The position numbers were made by a program, and so were the translations under genes. Below, piece after piece: positions 1 through 10,700 of a stretch of DNA of 64,000 nucleotides. This stretch comes from Nothophaeocryptopus gaeumannii (lineage: Eukaryota > Ascomycota > Dothideomycetes > Mycosphaerellales > Mycosphaerellaceae), in contig JASISA010000040.1 in NCBI GenBank assembly GCA_031771865.1, positions 1,116,001-1,180,000 of the forward strand, written 5' to 3'. The first letter of the stretch is position 1. The number at the start of each line of letters is the position of its first letter. A model generated the notes under the pieces. It was not told the origin of the DNA and ran no database searches. It saw nothing but the letters and a program-made list of their open reading frames with translations.

Positions 1-241
1 TTCTCCGGTATCTCGCAAATACAGAAGTAGTAACTCCACGTTCCACCTCTCTCGCAGTTCAACGCATGCAACACCACTCCTGCACGCAGGTCTTGACACA
101 GAACGTGTCCCTAATCGCTTCATCGACTGGATCCACAAGCAGGATTTAGCTCACACAGATTCGAACCCACGGGATCATTTACCTACTGCCGTCTCTATGT
201 TTGTCAGGACTTCATGCCAACATGATCTTTGATGGCTGTAG

Positions 242-529
242 GATTCCAAGGCAAAATCATCTCCTACTTGTGAGAATCGACACGCGATCAAGGAATGGAC
301 GATTTCATTTATCAACTACAGAGGAGATTGCCGACTGGCTCATGTCATCATCACCGCGATGACGCTCCACGCTCAACAATGGTCCACACGATGTGTCTCG
401 CTGCGACAGAAGACTTTCAGCAGTGACGACTTCTGGGCCGAAGAGCTGAGAATTTCACATCTCATGCTCAACTTCCTCCGGATCGCAGCCGAAAACCCCA
501 GTCCACTCATCCATCAACCTACGGCTTAG
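242..529 (+). CDS. unassigned open frame, possible gene fragment
   Basis: A frame stays open for 95 codons after a TAG and ends with TAG at 527-529. The only in-frame ATG lies at 359, leaving about 56 residues. The translation has ordinary amino-acid composition (an Ile-Thr-Ala-Met helix-like stretch, then a DDFWAEEL segment) but matches no family I recognise. Its end meets the last exon of the secreted protein gene on the other strand. It may be the last exon of a gene starting left of the window, or chance. Bases 1-241 show nothing else. Confidence 0.2.
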   Translation, partial: DSKAKSSPTCENRHAIKEWTISFINYRGDCRLAHVIITAMTLHAQQWSTRCVSLRQKTFSSDDFWAEELRISHLMLNFLRIAAENPSPLIHQPTA

Positions 530-1049
530 AAATCTAGTGCGGTCACAACGTACTTAGCAAGTCTTCTCATAAGAACATAACATCAACCCCGAAAGGCGCT
601 CGAACGAAAACTTACCTGAACACGATGATAACCCTGCGGCCCAATAACATAGGTACCCCCAAGCTTGTTGACACCACTCTGCGTGCACTTATCGATGATC
701 GCCTGGATGTCGTTGACCATATCAGAGGTCTTGATCTCATTGTTCACATCTCCACAGATGGAAAGCGCGGCAGATCCTTGCGTGGCGCCGGGTGTGCACT
801 GTCCATGATCGCTGTAGATTTGGACGAGGTACATATCACCGCGGGAGCGGAGGCCGTTGAGAGCTGTTGAACATGAGAAGTGTTCTTATCGAGGATTGTG
901 AGCTTTGAAAGGTTGACGATACCTTGTTGAATGTCACTGATGTAGGGGCTGATGTCGGATGTGTCGCAAGATATGTCGCCGATGGACTGGGATGCTGCGA
1001 GGCAGGCGAACGCCGCCAAGGTGGAAATGGTTTTAAGTTGGGTAAACAT
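519..1049 (-). CDS. small secreted cysteine-containing protein (129 aa, three exons)
   Basis: Three exons on the minus strand join in frame: 1049-923, 863-616 and 533-519. The introns are 864-922 (GTATCG..CAG) and 534-615 (GTAAGT..TAG), giving 130 codons with the stop. The first 20 or so residues (MFTQLKTISTLAAFACLAAS) form a signal peptide with a short positive start, a hydrophobic core and an Ala-Ser end, so secretion is likely. The mature part holds four cysteines (ISCDTS, HGQCTP, SICGDV, DKCTQS), enough for two disulfides. A paralogue with the same SCDTSD motif and intron position lies divergently at 1783. The layout resembles effector-type small secreted proteins, but no family could be named and no activity is claimed. 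The last 5-codon exon is the least certain part. Confidence 0.6.
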
Positions 1050-1128
1050 GATGGGTGTCTTGCGAAGAAGATGAATGCGAATGTCTGTGCGAGGCTCGTG
1101 GTAGTCTTGGGAGTAGAAGTTCGGGTGG

Positions 1129-1140
1129 TAGTATATATGT
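1129..1140 (-). promoter_or_regulatory. TATA-like element upstream of the secreted protein gene
   Basis: On the minus strand an ACATATATAC stretch lies about 80 nt before the chosen ATG at 1049, a sensible place for a TATA box. Between here and the divergent paralogue at 1783 (about 640 nt) I see no gene, so this is a shared bidirectional promoter region. Confidence 0.35.
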
Positions 1141-1782
1141 TCATGGGGTTGCACCATGCCTCGTGGTCTACGACATTGAGACAGCAAGGTATTCAGTCCT
1201 CTCGTTCTCCACGATGAGATGTCACTATAAGACGTCGTCTGAACTTTGTCTTGTTACAAGGGGTCCGAATTAGAAATGTTGGTGTTGGTCGGCAAGTGGA
1301 CGTACTGCGCAGCTAGGACACCGGAGAGACCATGAAACTTGCCTATTTAGGCAATCCATCATCACATGCGATATTCGCATTTGAAGAAGCCCTACACTCT
1401 CCGTATTTGCTACTGCAACCGTCTACACTGCAGTGACTACGATTAGCGTGCATCTGAATACGGGTTTACAGTGGACAGTGCTCTCACCAACAGTGGTGCA
1501 CGTGGAGGGTGTGAACGTTCTCGCAACATTCCGACCGTACCACGATCTGTCGAGAGACGATGTTACAAGCGTCTTCCCATATTATGCGGCCGATACACTG
1601 CAGGAGATTACATTCACAGGATTCTGACCTCTTCTAGGGCTCTCGAGAATGAGAATACGGCTACTGCTCAGAAATCTGTGAGGGTATATTTATCTTCGTT
1701 GTTATCCACCACAATACCATTCGTCTATCATCAAACAGCCGACCACCCAACCCCAACCATCCCCAAACAAAAACTATCAAAC

Positions 1783-1993
1783 ATGTACTCTCGCGGCCTC
1801 ATCGCCTTCGTGGCAACCATTCTCTCCGCGTCCAGCGCGGCAGCTCAAGGTTCCAGCGAGATCAGCTGCGACACGAGCGACAACTCGCCACTGGTCGCCG
1901 ATGCACAGCAAGGTACAGACTCACGGATATCTTCCTCAAGGTGTTCAAAGGACTAATTTGGAGCCGCAGCAATCTCCATGCTCCAGAGGAAAG
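1783..1993 (+). pseudogene. second small secreted protein gene, 3' end lost to a solo LTR
   Basis: The ATG at 1783 opens a signal peptide (MYSRGLIAFVATILSASSAAA) followed by EISCDTSDNSP, the same start as the 519-1049 gene. Exon 1 ends at 1912 with a GTACAG donor in phase 1, exactly as in the paralogue. The intron runs 1913-1969 and ends GCCGCAG. Exon 2 gives only about eight native codons before the LTR begins at 1994. Reading on into the LTR adds about 13 codons and stops at TAA 2032-2034. The region with the other cysteines is therefore missing. A TATA-like GTATATTTAT lies about 90 nt upstream. Calling it a pseudogene is inference; a short LTR-tailed peptide could still be made. Confidence 0.6.
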
Positions 1994-2131
1994 TGTTGAA
2001 ATATGTCGAACGCAGTGGCAGCAAGAAAGAGTAAGTGTGTTATAGAAGTCTAAGTACAACCTGCGCCTAGAGACCCTTTTTGATCTCCTGCACTAGCGTG
2101 TGCACGTGCGCTCAGTACTGCTCCTTTAACA
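1994..2131 (-). mobile_element. solo LTR of copia element CopB
   Basis: These 138 bp are a near copy of the CopB LTRs at 14003-14140 and 19164-19301, reversed. They begin TGTTGAAATA and end TTTAACA, so the LTR runs TGTTAAA..CAACA on the minus strand. The flanking five bases (GAAAG left, TAACG right) do not match, so there is no target duplication. The insert interrupts the second secreted protein gene. Confidence 0.85.
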
Positions 2132-2685
2132 TAACGAGACCTTGCCATTTCCGCATACACATCTAATCTCCCCAAGGTCTGTAAGACTGTATATATTCAC
2201 AAGCGTCCACCGAAACCAACATCTGCCGTATGTCCTGAGCGGACAAGATGCACGCATTGGTGAAACATAGCATACTTCCCAAGCACATGCTACAGGTCCA
2301 CACACGCACTCCAGATTCGCGTCCTCATCGATGAGCAGGGTGGGAACTTCGAGTCGTGGTCTTGACTGATTGGTAGGGTAGGACACTCGGGTGGACCGCT
2401 CACAAGAGATATCGCCATTTCCATTTAGCGGGAAGCAGCCCGCTATGAACCCACAAGTGACAATGTTCGGCTTGAAGCCCACTTTGGACCGCTCGCGAGA
2501 GACATCGCCATTTGCTAGCCGGTCCCTTTTGGCGGGACTGATGGCAGATGGTCCAGTCTCTTAGCAGCCATCGCCTTCTTCGACATTTCCGCGATCCTAG
2601 CACTGCGCCGCAGTGGTTTAAGCAGTCGCAAAGACTCGCCTGGAGAGATGTTCATTACCTCGAGCCCTTGAGTCTTCCTTGTTCC
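2132..2685. other. no gene recognised
   Basis: Open frames on the minus strand here (up to about 118 codons) are short, rich in Arg, Cys and Ser, and unlike any family I know. I see no promoter, splice or repeat pattern that makes one of them credible. Confidence 0.3.
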
Positions 2686-2780
2686 CGTTAGCCCAACCCT
2701 CTGCAGCCGGGCATAGCCGCCGATTCAAATGCGGCTGAAACCGAGTAGGATATAATCAATCAAGCAATCAATCAATCAAT
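2686..2780 (+). mobile_element. 3' end of a Tad-like LINE with CAAT-type tail
   Basis: The stretch GCCGGGCATAGCCGC.. GCGGCTGAAACCG matches the LINE 3' ends at 23481-23560 and 30611-30698. It ends in a tetranucleotide tail (repeats of ATCA/CAAT). The AGCCGC (2715-2720) and GCGGCT (2731-2736) arms can form a hairpin. The copy is diverged and strongly 5' truncated. Bases 2781-3164 downstream hold nothing I can name. Confidence 0.6.
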
Positions 2781-3164
2781 GGCGGAAGCGGTGTTACGTA
2801 AGCTGAGATGAGAGAAGACAATAATATTGCTATTTAATATGAACTATATTGTGCGTAAGAACACAAGACCAGAGACAATCCGTCCAAGCAGTGTGTAGAA
2901 GCAACAGCTCTAAATATGCATGGTAAGGAACAATCTTCTTGGTAAAGACGGTGGCTGGACGAGGCTGAGCATGGCTAGGCGAGGCTGAGCAAAGTGCATG
3001 TGTGTGCCGTAACATTTGCATCACCTCGACCTTTGAACATTGAGCCACACCTGCACTTGAGCGCTCGATTGTGTTCCCTCCGTCTAGCTGCTCCTATCGC
3101 AGTCTCTCTTGTGGCCGTCCGTTTCTACCAATGTCGCATGAGAGAACCTTTCAGCCACCAAAAA

Positions 3165-3240
3165 GATTGATTGATTGATTGATTCATCCATTTAACGTCC
3201 TATCCGAGTCTACGACTATGTAAGACGGTAGAGGGGCTAG
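3165..3240 (-). mobile_element. 3' end of a second LINE type, minus strand, GATT tail
   Basis: Four GATT repeats (AATC on the minus strand) at 3165-3184 are followed by CATTTAACGTCCTATCCGAG and a GACTATGTAAGACGG stretch. A similar block follows a TGTA-type tail at 7189-7260. Two related blocks each behind a tetranucleotide tail indicate LINE 3' ends of one family. Confidence 0.45.
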
Positions 3241-4430
3241 CCCTCTGCATGCTTGTGTTCCCTTGTTCTATTCTTCTCAGTTCTTTGACTCTGTAGGCTT
3301 CGCCTAGGATTGGGGAAAAGGGCCTCCACCCTGAAAAACCCCTTCTGTAGCAAGGCTGCGCCAAGACCTAACACAAGCCCTCCTACCACGTGACCCACAA
3401 TCGAAAATTCAACAGTGTAATACAGCAGCACTATTAGAGTATGCCCTGCCCTTGGTCTTCCTTCAGCTGTACATAGTACGCCTAACAGTGTCTTCAGATC
3501 CAGGCTACCACCTCCTTCTCTTTCAACAAGTGCCCCTAAGGGCTTAAGGACAGAAGCCTCTCCTCTCCTAGTACTGTGGTACTCTGTAATACCGTCGCCT
3601 GTCTCGTCTTGTTTTGCTTTGTAGCGGAGTAGTCTTGCGTTACGGAAGGGCTTGGTGTTGGTAGCCAGCGTACTAAACTAGCTGTTGGTAGACGGTGTTT
3701 GAGGTAGTACGGCCTCTCGATTGTCGATTGTCGTTGAGGCAGAGGGGATCAACGGCCCTCTGTGCCCTCAAGTATGCGTTTTTTAAGCCATCGCGAGGCT
3801 TGAGGAAACTTGGCTCTGCGATTACATCGACAGGTTCGTAGCCGGCACCACGTACAGGTGTTCCTCTTTGCCGGCCTGGCGCCAGTCGTTACCAGTAGAC
3901 AGAAGCCCAACATCGAGTGTTTGTCCGATCTTATGGTCCCGTGGGCCTTTTGCTCGATGATGTTCTATTTCATGAAGGCAGTCGCTTTCATTCGGTGCCT
4001 GTGCGGTAGCCAGTCAAGATCAAAGGCGTTTGGTACGGGAAAATTAACGAACTTTTCTCTAGTGAATGCTGTGTCCAGCGGAGGCATAAGGACTTGTTGA
4101 ATCCATTTCTGGGGCGAATGTGGCTGATGCGAAGAGTTCCCAGGAGATGAAGGCGGGAAACTAGGCAGATATTTATGTGAGCGATGAGAAATAGCCTTCG
4201 CTAGGGCTCGGCGAAGAGATGGTCCAAGCGCGGCTTCACATGAAGAGCTTCATGGCGCGATACAAATGACGTCTCACGCTGGCTCGGTCCGTCCCCGGCG
4301 TCGGAAGCGCTAGAGACATCCGAGCTCGATCGCAAACAGAGCTAGCACTCACCACGACACCAGAGCAAAAAGATACCTTCTCAGAAGGAACGCAGCTCCT
4401 CGCAATCTCTCTAACGAGCTGCTACAGAGT
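3241..4430. other. no gene recognised
   Basis: The longest frame (3810-4100 plus, 96 codons) and a minus frame at 3237-3431 lack recognisable domains. The region may be further LINE-derived or decayed DNA, but I cannot support that. Confidence 0.25.
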
Positions 4431-4875
4431 ATGCGGGCGCCAACCCCGATTTTGAGACGCCTGGACTTTGTGAGTATCGCCCAACAGAGATGTACCGGAC
4501 AATCGTGCAGCAAGTTGTGGAGGTATCTTTGAAGCGTTTCCTCGCCGCAAGTCGATAGCTGAGTAAACGAGCTTAGTCTAATACATCTGACGTGATGTCT
4601 TTCAAGACGTTGCCCAACTCCGCAGAATAGCGTGGCCGAGAGTTACCGGCACACCAGGCTCTCTATATCTCGTCATTGCACTCAACCCCCTCGACCAGGG
4701 CAGCGGCTGGCACAATTTTTTGAAAAAGCCGGAAGGCTCCTCAACGCCCAGATCCGAATGGGTATAAGAGCAAGTGAACTTGGACACCGGTGACGTGCTC
4801 ATCTGGCATGGCGAGAACATCGGCAAACCCGGCGATGGAGAAGGCGGCCTCATGCTTGTCGTTATGTTTCGTTGA
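4431..4875 (+). pseudogene. decayed gene piece of unknown family with an in-frame stop
   Basis: From 4600 a frame runs to TGA 4873-4875 and is broken only by TAA at 4765-4767. It reads like protein on both sides of the stop: GSLYLVIALNPLDQGSGWHN before it, and LDTGDVLIWHGENIGKPGDG then GGLMLVVMF after it. The alternating hydrophobic strands with GDVLIWHG recall a double-stranded beta-helix (cupin or Fe(II)-oxygenase-like) core, but that is a guess. A second piece upstream (about 4433-4558) reads ETPGLCEYRPTEMYRTIVQQ. It resembles ESAGLLECPPTNFCRQIVEH on the minus strand near 5270-5330, hinting at a decayed inverted paralogue. Confidence 0.35.
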
Positions 4876-5910
4876 AAGGTTCGCGCATCCCGATACTGCA
4901 AAAGAGCTCGATATCATCAAATTGCATGCTTGACCAGTCGCACAAATTGCTAGCCACTGTGGAAGGGGGCTTAAGCACGATGTCATTGCTCCTCGCCGGA
5001 CCAGATACTGCTGACATGCGATGTGGTGAGCTTGTCATGATGGCAAGCAGGTTAAGGACTCCCGCAGTGCTGTCATTTTGCTCATAGCTTGAGTAGAAGC
5101 TCGGAGTTGGTGGTTTTGAGGGCGCAGTACTCGCGTTCTCGATAGCGGAGTCATTAGAAGAGAGCGCAGCAGGACTTCCCAGGTCCATAGTCGGTGCTGT
5201 TATCTCGTCCTCGCGTGGCGCCCGGCTTGAGCATACGCTTGCGCGATGCGTTTTGATACCTCCATACCATGCTCAACTATTTGTCGACAAAAATTTGTTG
5301 GGGGGCACTCCAGCAGGCCAGCTGATTCGGACCTTGGCGTCGCGTCTGTAAGTTTCGCGGCCACGCGATCGCATACTGTAGAAGCAAATGTCTTGGCAAG
5401 CCAGCGATACGTGGTATAAAATCTTGCATCAGCTCCCTGGCCACCATTGGAGCCGCATAATCCGCGGCTACTTGACCGTGGTCTTTGAGACAATCTCAAC
5501 CTATCGCCGAAGTGCTCCTTCGAACAATCCATGTTCTCTCAGCTCTTCGGGCTAGCGAGCATGGTTTTCTTATGCACCTGTTCCCAAACTGCCAGAACCC
5601 CGTTTTTTAGGTAGTTTACTAAACGAGATGAACGACTGGTTGAGACCGGAGCCTATATCCGCTCCTAGCAGTTCGTAAAGATGACCGAAGCGATTGGTCC
5701 GGACTTACACTGGTGGCATAGTGTGATATTAATAGACCGCGAGCTTGAACGCAACCGTTCCGACGAAACAGCAGGAAAAGCCGAGGGAGTATGAATGAGG
5801 GCAACAATCAGGTGCCAGAAGCAGATACCGGTCCGCCCTATTAAGATCATAAAAGGCGCTTGCTCAGATTAAAGGTACTCTGCGGAACTCTTCTAGCAGA
5901 ACGATCGAAC
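4876..5910. other. no confident gene; possible relic on the minus strand
   Basis: Minus-strand frames at 4862-5188 and 5200-5532 are open but have no clear starts, splice sites or domains. The second contains a short segment similar to the plus-strand relic at about 4433-4558, which is the only reason to suspect coding origin. Confidence 0.25.
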
Positions 5911-6878
5911 ATGGAACAAACCACAGCATCTACCTTCATTCAAATTTTTCCACACCTGAGTCAGCGCTACCGCCAGGCGAGGGCAACAAATGCCCTAGAA
6001 ACTCAGAGCATCGCGCTGTGGGAAGCGATATTGCACGTTGCGTATACCGTGCTTGAGGACGCGTACGGCGATAAGGTTGCCTTCCATCTCCTCTCCCAAC
6101 AATCCCCCTCCGAAAGGGAAGGGGAAAGGCATCGACGGATCGACGATACAGTTGAAGCGTTCGACAACAGTACGGGCTCGTCATTCCCACTTCTCCGGCT
6201 TGAAGGAAAGAAGGATAGTGCCTCGCGACAAGATGTCCTTGATGCTGAAGCCCAGGCTCACAACGCCTGCCAAGACACCCTTAGAGCCAATCCAGGACAA
6301 ACACACGTATTCAGCTTAACGACCTGGGGCACGCGCTTCCGGTGCTGGATCTGCACACAGTACACATGGCAATCGATGGAACCCCCCGGCTTACCGTCAG
6401 TGCATGACCATGCATCAGATACTCGCAGCGCCTACGTGGACTTAGCAAGCGACCGCCACGGTTATTTCATAATTAGATTTCTTGAATACACCTTGGAATT
6501 TGCCCCGTACAGTATGAAACCAAGGAAATGGTTGTACGTATATCAATGGCGGAAAGACTTACCAAGGCTGACTAGCAAAGCATTCTAAGAAACGATTCTG
6601 CCCAGATCCCCAACATCTTGCACGTTATGGATCTTCATTGGGAGCAGCAGACTTTCCAATCTGTCTGGAAGGATCAGACCGAAATGATTAGGCAGGTGCA
6701 AAACATGTTGGAACCCCGAGATCACCTGGCTCGGCTCAGAACTTTTGTGCAGTACAGAATGGCGCGGCAAACCGGCTATGCCAGGCAAGGCCTAACCTCG
6801 TTCTTTCTCGCATTTTTCCGTTATAGGGGTGGGCGGCGATGGAGTGGCGTGGTTCACGATGCTCCTGATGATGATTAG
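5911..6878 (+). CDS. hypothetical fungal protein, two exons (299 aa)
   Basis: ATG 5911 starts MEQTTASTFIQIFPHLSQRY. Exon 1 ends at 6537. An intron 6538-6605 (GTATAT, a GGCTGAC branch site, CTGCCCAG) joins in phase 0 to exon 2, 6606-6878, giving exactly 300 codons. Without splicing the frame stops at 6588. The protein has a helical start, a low-complexity Glu/Arg/Ser stretch near residues 75-125, and a middle region with LTTWGTRFRCWICTQYTW followed by AYVDLASDRHGYFIIRFLEY. That resembles cytoplasmic orphan proteins common in filamentous ascomycetes. There is no signal peptide or membrane segment. I do not recognise a domain, and the 5' splice choice is inferred. Confidence 0.5.
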
Positions 6879-7188
6879 GGGCACCTCGATCGTGTTAGAC
6901 GGAAGATACCAGAATGTGCATAGACTGCTGGTCCTACGTCGTTGCCAGAGAGCTGTCTGGCGTGGTATCATAGAAGGTCATGCTCGTATCTACTTGCTTT
7001 TATCTAGGTTCTGTTGTGCTAAAGGCTCGAACTAGTCTGACATGATTGCCATAGCCTGTTAAACATATCAATAGCGTATTTGTCCATATCTCTCTCCATC
7101 TGTTGGCCAGCCGTAGACAGCACATCGGGGATACACAGAAGCGATATATATCAAGATCGAGCAAGCATGGAATCTGATCCTGAGCTGT
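6879..7188. other. no gene recognised
   Basis: Only overlapping short frames without features. The stretch lies between the two-exon gene and a LINE tail. Confidence 0.3.
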
Positions 7189-7260
7189 CATGTATGTATG
7201 TATTCCATTTACATCCTATATCAGTCGGAGACTATGTGGGATGGTCCCACCCTAGGGACA
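7189..7260 (-). mobile_element. LINE 3' end, minus strand, with TGTA tail
   Basis: A short TGTA repeat (7190-7202) is followed by ATTCCATTTACATCCTATAT and GACTATGTGGGATGG. This parallels the block after the GATT tail at 3185-3240 base for base over much of its length. Confidence 0.4.
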
Positions 7261-7296
7261 GATCTATGTTACAAATGATCGCATCTTCGATGGTTC

Positions 7297-7432
7297 TGCC
7301 GAATGGATGTCCGTGCATACGAGTGAATCATGTGATTAGCATGAGCTCAAGCATATATAATAGCCTAGCCACCCTCAATAGACAATGCATGGCTTCTCAC
7401 ACATTCTTTCCACACCACACACTTATTCAGCA
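7297..7432. mobile_element. solo LTR (family S) with perfect 5-bp target duplication
   Basis: A 136-bp block begins TGCCGAATGG and ends ATTCAGCA. It is flanked by GGTTC on both sides (7292-7296 and 7433-7437). The same block occurs at 33606-33743 with a different duplication, CCTTC. TG..CA ends, short length and 5-bp duplications fit a copia-type LTR whose internal region has recombined out. It contains a TATA-like CATATATAAT. No full-length member is in the window. Confidence 0.85.
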
Positions 7433-7483
7433 GGTTCTTATGCCACGGCTTGGAGCCACGCTCCTCCTGAGCTGTCATGTCGT

Positions 7484-7628
7484 TGTAGAAGGTTTGAGAA
7501 CATTCACTTGGAGTCTGACTAGAATATCACATGGAAGGTTCTAGTAACGGGGCGCAGTGTATATAAGGGCGCTAGGAGTCCATCTTATAGTGAAAGAATT
7601 GAAGCAATCGCACAGCGTCCATTCTTCA
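7484..7628 (+). repeat. CopA 5' LTR with TATA box
   Basis: 145 bp, TGTAGAAGG..TTCTTCA. A GTGTATATAAGGGC stretch near 7557-7570 is a good TATA box, so transcription should begin late in the LTR. Confidence 0.95.
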
Positions 7629-7640
7629 TGGTAGCTTGGG
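7629..7640 (+). promoter_or_regulatory. CopA primer binding site
   Basis: TGGTAGCTTGGG follows the 5' LTR directly. The TGG start fits pairing with a tRNA 3' CCA end, and TGGTAGCT would fit a fungal initiator tRNA-Met acceptor end. The exact tRNA is inferred. Confidence 0.6.
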
Positions 7641-7750
7641 AATAAGATTCATCAACTTTCGAGAAAGTTCGACGAACCCTAAAAGCTTATCTAAACGACA
7701 TACGAAACAACGAGTATTGCTTCCTATAGAGATTACCAAACTCTATAGCA

Positions 7751-10700
7751 ATGGACGACTCCGAGACGAAGACTACAAAGTCCTTCCCAGTTCTTACAAC
7801 GGACAACTACCTCGAATGGCTCGATATCGTTACGGACTACTTCCGATCCAAGAAACTGTCGAAGTTTATACAGACAGAGCCCACTTCTAGCAACGAGGAC
7901 GAGATAGCAAACGATGCTAAAGGAGTTGCTTTCATTAAAGCATACGCCGGAGAATTACGTACACACCTTATCGGACTCAATACAATGAAAGCTGTACTCG
8001 ACAAACTAAGCGAGGTATGCCTCGTATCGCAATCAGAGAGAACGATGACTTTACTCTCAAAGTTCTACGGCTTTAAGGCTCTCTCTACTATCGATCTTAC
8101 TGCTAGTAAGCTTACGCAGCTACAAACGGAGATTGGGGCTGCTAGTAAGGAGAACAGGCCCACAGACGAGGCGAAGAAGACGATGCTACTTCGATCTCTT
8201 TCAGAGGAATACGAATCGACCGTTTTTGCTCTCGAGGCTGCGGGTACTTCTACTCTCTCTTACGAAGAGATAGTACAAAGACTTCGGAATATAGAGCTAC
8301 GGATTAGCTCTACGACGGACGAGCCTTCGGCCCGATTTGCTAAAGGATATGGCAAAGGCAAAGGGACCAAGCCTAACGGACAAGGCAGAAGGACTAGGCC
8401 GAACGGACAAGGCGACGGACACGGCAAGAAGCAAGGTACAAAGGACGTTACCTGCTTCTATTGTGACAAACGCGGACACTACGCAAACGAGTGCCGCAAG
8501 AGAAAAGCCGATAAAGGGGAAAAGGATAAGGCTAAAGGACCAGCCGATTCCGAAGAGGAACTAGGAGCCGCAGCTTGGACGGTGTCCTATGTAGAGCCTA
8601 TCGACGGACCGATAAAGGCTACTGCCCCTATTACTCCTGCTCCTATCGTACGGAAAGCGGTAGAGGACCTAGACAAGACGGACTTTGTTCTAGATACAGG
8701 AGCTACTCGGCATATGTCCTACGTAAAGGACTACTTCCGGAATATCTCTAAGAGAGAACACTTTGTTACTCTCGCAGACGGAAAGAGGATTCCCTCAAAA
8801 GGATGCGGAACTATCGAAATCCGGATCGATGGAAAACGGACTACTATCGAGGATGTTCTATATGTCCCGGATCTACGGTATAACCTTCTTTCGGTAGCCC
8901 GCCTAACGGACAGAGGCATCGAGTGCCAATTCTCAATAGATAGCGTTAAGCTTAAGAGGAATGGAAGGCTCTTAGCTAATGGGGAACGCTATGAGAATAC
9001 CTACATCCTTAGGGAAAAGGATAAAAGTAAGGCCCGCGCTCGGATTACTACCGAAGAAGAAGAGGACTTGCAGAGTCCTAATCGGAAGGAGAAACGGAAT
9101 CTCTCCCGACTTTGGCACCGACGCTTAGGTCACCCTGGGAATGAACGATTTCTTGCGATTTCCAAGGCATTGAGTGGCCTACCGGACGTTGCTCCTATTA
9201 GCGAGTGCGATACTTGCTATAGGACTAAGGCTACTAGGCAACAAAACCGCTTACTAGATCCTCGGGCTACGAGGGCTCTAGAACGAGTCTACATTGACTT
9301 TTGGGGCCCGTTTAAGTACCCTACTCTTGGAGGCAATCGTTATATGTTCACTATAACAGACGATTACTCCCGAAAGTCATGGATCTACTTGTCGAAGGTT
9401 AGAGGCGCTGTTTACTCTATCTTTCGAAAGTGGAAGGAAGAAGTTGAACTCGAAAGCGGACAACGCCTCAAGAGCGTGAGAAGGGACAATGCTAAAGAGC
9501 TTATAAAGCTCAAGGATATATTTCCAGAAATCACTTTCGAACCAACTATCCCCTATACTCCAGAGCAGAATGGAGTCGCCGAACGGCTGAATCGTACGCT
9601 ACTAGAGAAGACAAGGGCTCTTCTAGCGACAGCCGGCCTACCAAAGAACCTTTGGGGTGAAGCAGTCTATACGGCTTGCTACTTAAAGAACCTTACTCCG
9701 GTCAAAGGTTTAGAGAAGTGCCCCGAAGAGTTGTGGTCCGGAAAGAAGCCTAATATATCGCATCTAAGGGTCTTCGGATGCGTGGTCTACCCCTACATCC
9801 CAGGGAAGATTAGAGGCGATAAGCTTGAGGATAGAGCTTATAAAGGGATCTTTGTTGGTTACTCTACTTCTACGCGGCAGTACCGAGTCTATAACCCTAG
9901 GACTAGGGCTATTAGTCTCGCTTCTAGCCTTCGGTTTATCGAAACGGTAAGAGGGGGAGATATAATCGCCAAGGAACAGGACATCTATACTCTAGATAGC
10001 GATTTTCTTCCCGGTTCGATACCTGAAATGGAAGAAGAAGAGAGTATAGAGAGCGAGGAGGAGCTAGACCTAGAGCTCGAACGGAGACAGGAGCTCTTAG
10101 ACGGGCAGCTTAGGGACCAAATCCCTCCTACTCCTACTAGGACTACCGAATCGATCGAAGAGGAAAGGCCAGACGAAGGGACTATACTACCGAGACCAAA
10201 TCGAAGCGATAAAGCTAACCGGCTACCAAAGCGATACCGCGACGAGTCCACGGCCTTAGCCTTGAAAACGGACTACTCTTCTACGGAAGAAATCCCTACT
10301 CCTACCTCTATTCTAGAGGCTGAATCGGGCCCCTATGCCCGACAATGGAAGGAGGCCAAAAGAGAGCACATTAATTCTCTATACGCGAATGGAACTTGGG
10401 AAGTAGTGGACGCCCCAGATAATGCTAACCTCATTACATCTAAATGGGTGTTCAAGGTTAAACTACTCCCTAACGGCCAAGTCGATAAGTTCAAAATGCG
10501 TTTAGTTGCGAGGGGGTTCTCGCAACAATACGGAATCGACTATTTCGATACGTTCTCTCCGGTTGTTCGCCTCGAATCACTACGAACGCTCCTAGGGATA
10601 GGGGCTATTAGAGACTACGAGATCCACCAAATGGATATAGTCTCAGCCTACCTTATTAGCCAGTTAGACGAAGAGGCTTATCTACTCCCGCCTGTAGGTA

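Noticed and set aside
2750..2790. CAAT/AATC tetranucleotide runs as plain microsatellites (also 3165, 23548, 30678)
   Set aside because: Each run abuts a shared LINE 3' end, so they are LINE tails.
9985..10251. Serine-rich minus-strand frame of 88 codons
   Set aside because: It is antisense to the Glu-rich linker of the intact CopA polyprotein.
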